64,000 nucleotides of DNA from Pseudomonadales bacterium (lineage in GTDB: Bacteria; Pseudomonadota; Gammaproteobacteria; Pseudomonadales; Azotimanducaceae). Positions 60,821 to 64,000 of this stretch are shown piece after piece. Position 1 is the stretch's first letter. Every line of letters begins with the position of its first letter. The stretch is from assembly GCA_012103505.1 (NCBI GenBank), contig WLWP01000001.1:2728001-2792000 (forward strand), given 5' to 3'. The notes under the pieces are model-generated. The model did not search any database, was not told the DNA's origin, and worked only from the letters and a program-made list of their open reading frames with translations. The position numbers were made by a program, and so were the translations under genes.

Positions 60821-60971
60821 CGTAAGTAGAAATCGGTCGATCTCGCATGCCTCTCATCTTGCCGGTATACGTGTGGGCTTGGAACCATCGAAATCGCAAC
60901 TCGTTTGTCGCCAGCGGGTATAATCAAGGCTCAACTATTGTCTCCCTTCGTTTGGTAGTGGAAGCCCCGTT

Positions 60972-62045
60972 ATGTTGATTTTCAGGCAACTGTTTGACCC
61001 ACAATCGTCGACCTACACCTATCTGCTGGGAGACGACGCGACGCATGAAGCAGTTCTTGTCGACCCAGTTTTTGAACAAGTTCGACGCGATGCCGCTTTG
61101 GTCGACGAGCTTGGCCTAAAACTGGTCGCCACCATCGAGACTCATGTCCATGCTGATCATGTGACCGGTGGTTGGCTGCTGAAACGACAATACGGCAGCG
61201 AGATCGCGATATCCAAATCAAGCGGCGCACAAGACGCAGACCGATACCTCGTTGATTTCGACGTGATCAAATTCGGCGGACGTTACTTGCAAGTCCGTTC
61301 GACGCCCGGTCACACGAATGGCTGCTTAACATTCGTCTTAGACGACGAAAGTAAGGCATTCACCGGTGACTGTTTGATGATCAGAGGCAGTGGGCGAACC
61401 GACTTCCAACAAGGGGAAGCAAGTGAGATGTATCGCTCAGTCCATACAAAGATATTCACTCTACCTGATGAGTGTTTGCTGTACCCCGGACATGACTATA
61501 GGGGTCTTACCGTAACCAGCGTCGCTGAAGAACGTAAATTCAACCCGCGTCTGGGCGGTCAAGTCGGAGAACAAGACTTTTCGGTTTACATGGAGAATTT
61601 GAACCTACCCCACCCCCAACAAATCGATATAGCTGTGCCCGCGAATATGCGTTGTGGACAGCCTGAGGGTGACGTGGACGCACTCGATGCGCAAACCTGG
61701 GCAGCGCTCAAATACACCTTCGCGGGTATCTGGGAAATCGAACCTCAAGCATTCGAGGAAGTCGCCGGGAAAGTACAACTTATCGATGTGCGTGAATCGA
61801 TCGAGTTCGAGGGTCCACTTGGTCACATTCACGACGCGAAGCTCATCCCCTTAGGGTCACTTGAAGGGCAAATGAGCAAACTCGATCGAGAACTGCCAAT
61901 CGTGGTCGTTTGTCGGTCTGGCGCCCGCTCAGCGCAAGGTGTGTTTCTCTTACAAAAAGCGGGCTTTGCAGACGTCGCTAATCTTGCCGGAGGGATGCTG
62001 CGTTGGCGCGCAGCAGGGCAACCCGTCTTGAACGGCGGCAGCTAA
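60972..62045 (+). CDS. Persulfide dioxygenase-rhodanese fusion (MBL fold)
   Basis: A 357-residue protein with an N-terminal metallo-beta-lactamase-fold domain of the ETHE1/persulfide dioxygenase type and a C-terminal rhodanese domain. The metal site is [11 protein letters not shown], with the later His in TPGHTNGC, Asp in TGDCLMI and LYPGHDYRG. The rhodanese domain has the active Cys in [11 protein letters not shown]. Such fusions couple glutathione persulfide oxidation to sulfite with thiosulfate formation, detoxifying sulfide in the cytoplasm. The family usually has iron at the MBL site. Full length and intact. It converges on the serine hydrolase gene. Confidence 0.9.
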   Translation: MLIFRQLFDPQSSTYTYLLGDDATHEAVLVDPVFEQVRRDAALVDELGLKLVATIETHVHADHVTGGWLLKRQYGSEIAISKSSGAQDADRYLVDFDVIKFGGRYLQVRSTPGHTNGCLTFVLDDESKAFTGDCLMIRGSGRTDFQQGEASEMYRSVHTKIFTLPDECLLYPGHDYRGLTVTSVAEERKFNPRLGGQVGEQDFSVYMENLNLPHPQQIDIAVPANMRCGQPEGDVDALDAQTWAALKYTFAGIWEIEPQAFEEVAGKVQLIDVRESIEFEGPLGHIHDAKLIPLGSLEGQMSKLDRELPIVVVCRSGARSAQGVFLLQKAGFADVANLAGGMLRWRAAGQPVLNGGS

Positions 62046-62051
62046 GTCAAT

Positions 62052-63179
62052 CTAGAGGTCGGCGTAGACAGCCTGGTGCAAACCGGTGCCACGGGGATCG
62101 CCAACGATGTAATTGTCCATTTGATTCATCACATACGACATACACAGATGTGCATCCGTATCCACGCAAACTGTCGAACCACCCGCACCGCCCCACCACA
62201 GTGAGTTTGCATTTGGGCTCATCGGTATTTCAGGCGTTGGCTTCGCATAACCCATCGCAAATTGGACTGACAAGCCTAGAACCAAATCCGCTCCTTCGAC
62301 TTGTGTCTGCAGAGCTCGAGCCACTGTGTTCGGCGAGAATAGTGTTTGGCCAAACGCCTTGCCGCTATTTGCCATCGCTGTTTGAGCCCGAACGATAGAA
62401 CGCGCGTTACCGTGTCCGTTAGCAGCTGGGATTTCCGCCTGCCGCCATTCAGCGCTAGCAACACTCTCTGGTGGTAGGTTTAATCCGCCAAATACTCGAC
62501 CGGGGATAGAATCCGGGTCCATTTCTAAGATCGGCGCTACTTCCTTAGCGGGCACAAGATCTGCAATTCGATCAAAGTGCTTTGGATCAACGCCAACATG
62601 GAAGTCTGCACCCACTTTCTCTGCAACTTCTTCCCTGAAATAGGTGCCAAACGATTTACCAGTAACTCGCCGGACAACTTCGCCAATCAGATAGCCTTGA
62701 GTTATTGCATGGTAGCCACTGTGGGCACCGACTTCCCACCAAGGCGCTTGGCTCGCGAGATCGGCACATGCAAGGTCCCAGTCATATAGTTCCTCTACGG
62801 CCAGGGTACGACTGAATCCTGGCAGACCCGCCGAATGCGAGAGAAGGTGTTTAACACACACACCTTCCTTGCCAGCTTGCGCGAACTCCGGCCAATATTT
62901 CGCAACGGGTGCATCAAGGTCGAGATCGCCCCGATCTTCAAGCATGAGTGCAACTAGAAACGTCATCGTTTTGGTCGAGGAGTAGACATTAATGATCGTA
63001 TCTTCTTGCCACGGTATGGTCCGTGCCTCATCTCGATGGCCACCCCACAGGTCCACCACGTATTCGCCCTCAAGCGTCGCAGCGAAGCTTGCCCCAACGT
63101 CGCCGTTCTCGCTGAAATTCCTTTCAAACGCTTCGCGCACCGACGCGAACCGCTCATCGCAGTATCCTTGAATCTCCAT
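62052..63179 (-). CDS. Serine hydrolase of beta-lactamase/EstB type
   Basis: A 375-residue class C beta-lactamase-related serine hydrolase. The catalytic S-x-x-K is in YSSTKTM and the Tyr in SGYHAITQGYLIG. The later motif region LWWGGAGGS stands where the third motif (usually HTG or similar) is expected. Such proteins often act as esterases. No signal peptide is seen. The ATG follows GAGAGGGG. It is upstream of the carboxyl end of the MBL/rhodanese gene, and downstream on the plus side of an enoyl-CoA hydratase gene. Confidence 0.87.
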   Translation of the reverse strand: MEIQGYCDERFASVREAFERNFSENGDVGASFAATLEGEYVVDLWGGHRDEARTIPWQEDTIINVYSSTKTMTFLVALMLEDRGDLDLDAPVAKYWPEFAQAGKEGVCVKHLLSHSAGLPGFSRTLAVEELYDWDLACADLASQAPWWEVGAHSGYHAITQGYLIGEVVRRVTGKSFGTYFREEVAEKVGADFHVGVDPKHFDRIADLVPAKEVAPILEMDPDSIPGRVFGGLNLPPESVASAEWRQAEIPAANGHGNARSIVRAQTAMANSGKAFGQTLFSPNTVARALQTQVEGADLVLGLSVQFAMGYAKPTPEIPMSPNANSLWWGGAGGSTVCVDTDAHLCMSYVMNQMDNYIVGDPRGTGLHQAVYADL

Positions 63180-63317
63180 GCCCCTCTCCTTGAAAATTGT
63201 CTGCTAGTTAGCTTAGCGTCATGAACGAATGCAAGCCAGTGATGCCCAACAGGTGCGTCAACTTGCAAAGTCGGACATGCAACCCAAGTCGGGAGCCTCA
63301 AGTCGAGAATGGCTAAA

Positions 63318-63348
63318 GGTCGCCTCGCCTGTTACGGCGACCCTTTTT
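63318..63348. terminator. Probable intrinsic terminator after the enoyl-CoA hydratase gene
   Basis: GGTCGCC and GGCGACC form a 7-bp stem with an 11-base loop. A T5 run follows on the plus strand and a short T3 on the minus strand. The gene that ends nearest is the minus-strand enoyl-CoA hydratase, so it may end that transcript, although the longer T-run faces the other way. Confidence 0.45.
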
Positions 63349-63397
63349 AAACTTACCGCGGATGCCGGGCACTGATCGACTTGGTTACAATTCAACG

Positions 63398-64000
63398 CTA
63401 CAGCTCTTTGAGCTTACCCCTGGCCCGTTCTTGCACTAGCAAACGACGCTCCGCGACTACCTCTGCTGGTGGGCTGCGATGTCGTCGACAAATATCGACT
63501 TCGTAGGTCATCGCATCACCCAACGCAAGATCATAGGCATGGTCTATCTGACGCTTGTACTCATTCATTACTTCCGGGACACAAGACAACATGTCTTGTG
63601 CAAGCGAGTGGCACGTCGGTAACAAGTCTTCGGCTGCTACAATCCGATTTACAAGACCCCACTCATAGGCAGTTTCTGCGGTTAAGAAGTTACCAGTCAG
63701 CGAAAGTTCTTTCGCACGTGCCAAACCGACGGCGCGAGACAAGCGCGCACCAAGTCCCCACCCCGCGATCAAGCCGACCCGCGCATGAGTATCCGCAAAT
63801 CTTGTTTCTGGGGTCACCACTAACAAGTCGCAGGACAGAGAAATTTCAAATCCGCCAGTAATAGCAACGCCGTTAATTGCGCCAATGATGGGTTTGTTCA
63901 CTGCTCGCATCAAAGAGGGCGGATCCGAGGGTTGTGGACTCTGATCACGCGAACTACTGCCCATCTCTTTAAGATCAAGTCCGGCACAAAAGCCCTTGCC
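63398..64000 (-). CDS. Enoyl-CoA hydratase/isomerase family protein (5' truncated by window edge)
   Basis: The C-terminal 200 residues of a crotonase-fold enzyme. The frame runs off the window: upstream of the ATG at 63964 it reads GKGFCAGLDLKEMG, the usual crotonase motif, so the real start lies beyond 64000. Further signs are KPIIGAINGVAITGGFEISLSCDLLV and the FADTHARVGLIAGWG stretch, which holds the second catalytic-loop region; LTGNFLTAETAYEWGLVN follows. The usual second catalytic Glu position reads Leu-Ile-Ala-Gly (ARVGLIAGWG), so hydratase activity is uncertain. The C-terminus has extra helices ending ERARGKLKEL. Confidence 0.88.
   Translation of the reverse strand, partial: GKGFCAGLDLKEMGSSSRDQSPQPSDPPSLMRAVNKPIIGAINGVAITGGFEISLSCDLLVVTPETRFADTHARVGLIAGWGLGARLSRAVGLARAKELSLTGNFLTAETAYEWGLVNRIVAAEDLLPTCHSLAQDMLSCVPEVMNEYKRQIDHAYDLALGDAMTYEVDICRRHRSPPAEVVAERRLLVQERARGKLKEL

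Noticed and set aside
60107..60829. A 240-residue plus-strand open frame
   Set aside because: It is antisense to the EEP-family gene, which has all the catalytic motifs. The plus frame has no family feature and no ribosome binding site.
1..64000. Mobile elements, CRISPR arrays, tRNA and rRNA genes, replication origins
   Set aside because: I looked through all intergenic regions and saw no transposase, integrase, spaced palindromic array, cloverleaf or rRNA-like stretch. A short or divergent tRNA could still be missed without a covariance search.

Overview
The window reads as an ordinary chromosome segment of a Gram-negative, aerobic, heterotrophic bacterium. A gammaproteobacterium, probably marine, is my best guess. 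This is inferred from the TonB-dependent receptor, TPR-sulfotransferase, BCCT transporter, class III CoA-transferase, EstB-like serine hydrolase and caa3-type cytochrome oxidase, not from any marker gene. Base composition looks balanced throughout. I see no rRNA, tRNA, CRISPR array, transposase, integrase or phage gene. GTG and TTG starts are frequent, and several starts were chosen from Shine-Dalgarno spacing and stop/start overlaps.

Layout. 1-3139: two convergent acyl-CoA carboxylase carboxyltransferases; the first is cut by the window edge, and the second is preceded by a fivefold 15-bp repeat carrying a Shine-Dalgarno core in every copy. 3426-15082: a respiratory island. A secreted propeller protein and a small membrane protein precede a di-haem peroxidase and a FixH-like membrane protein. 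These diverge from a thioredoxin-like gene and cytochrome oxidase subunits II (with two cytochrome c domains), I, III, III and IV. A terminator, a HiPIP and a second copy of the small membrane protein family follow. 15152-24947: mixed catabolic genes (DUF3089 hydrolase, metallo-beta-lactamase fold protein, class II aldolase, amidase, molybdopterin enzyme, CoA-transferase, TPR protein).

24996-35416, minus strand: a tightly overlapping operon that looks like an undescribed isoprenoid-modifying pathway. It holds a PHBH-fold FAD monooxygenase with a long unassigned tail, a possible small ORF, a desaturase-like FAD oxidoreductase, a protein with a disordered N-terminus, a polyprenyl diphosphate synthase, a tandem acetoacetate-decarboxylase-like protein whose second copy has lost the lysine motif, and a saccharopine-dehydrogenase-like reductase. 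A cyclase/ATPase/TPR regulator lies just upstream.

38703-46708: a small secreted protein with a TonB-box-like motif, an acyl-CoA dehydrogenase, and a coupled set of TonB receptor, TPR-sulfotransferase and BCCT transporter. A MarR regulator diverges from the receptor.

47584-59977, plus strand: a secreted/envelope locus of an outer-membrane barrel, a subtilase that seems to lack a propeptide, a secreted protein with a propeptide-like domain, a huge coiled-coil plus beta-rich protein now split into three reading frames, and a fibronectin type III protein. With the isoprenoid operon this is the strongest candidate for something new. 60065-64000: an endonuclease/phosphatase-fold protein, a persulfide dioxygenase-rhodanese fusion, a serine hydrolase and the 3' part of an enoyl-CoA hydratase.
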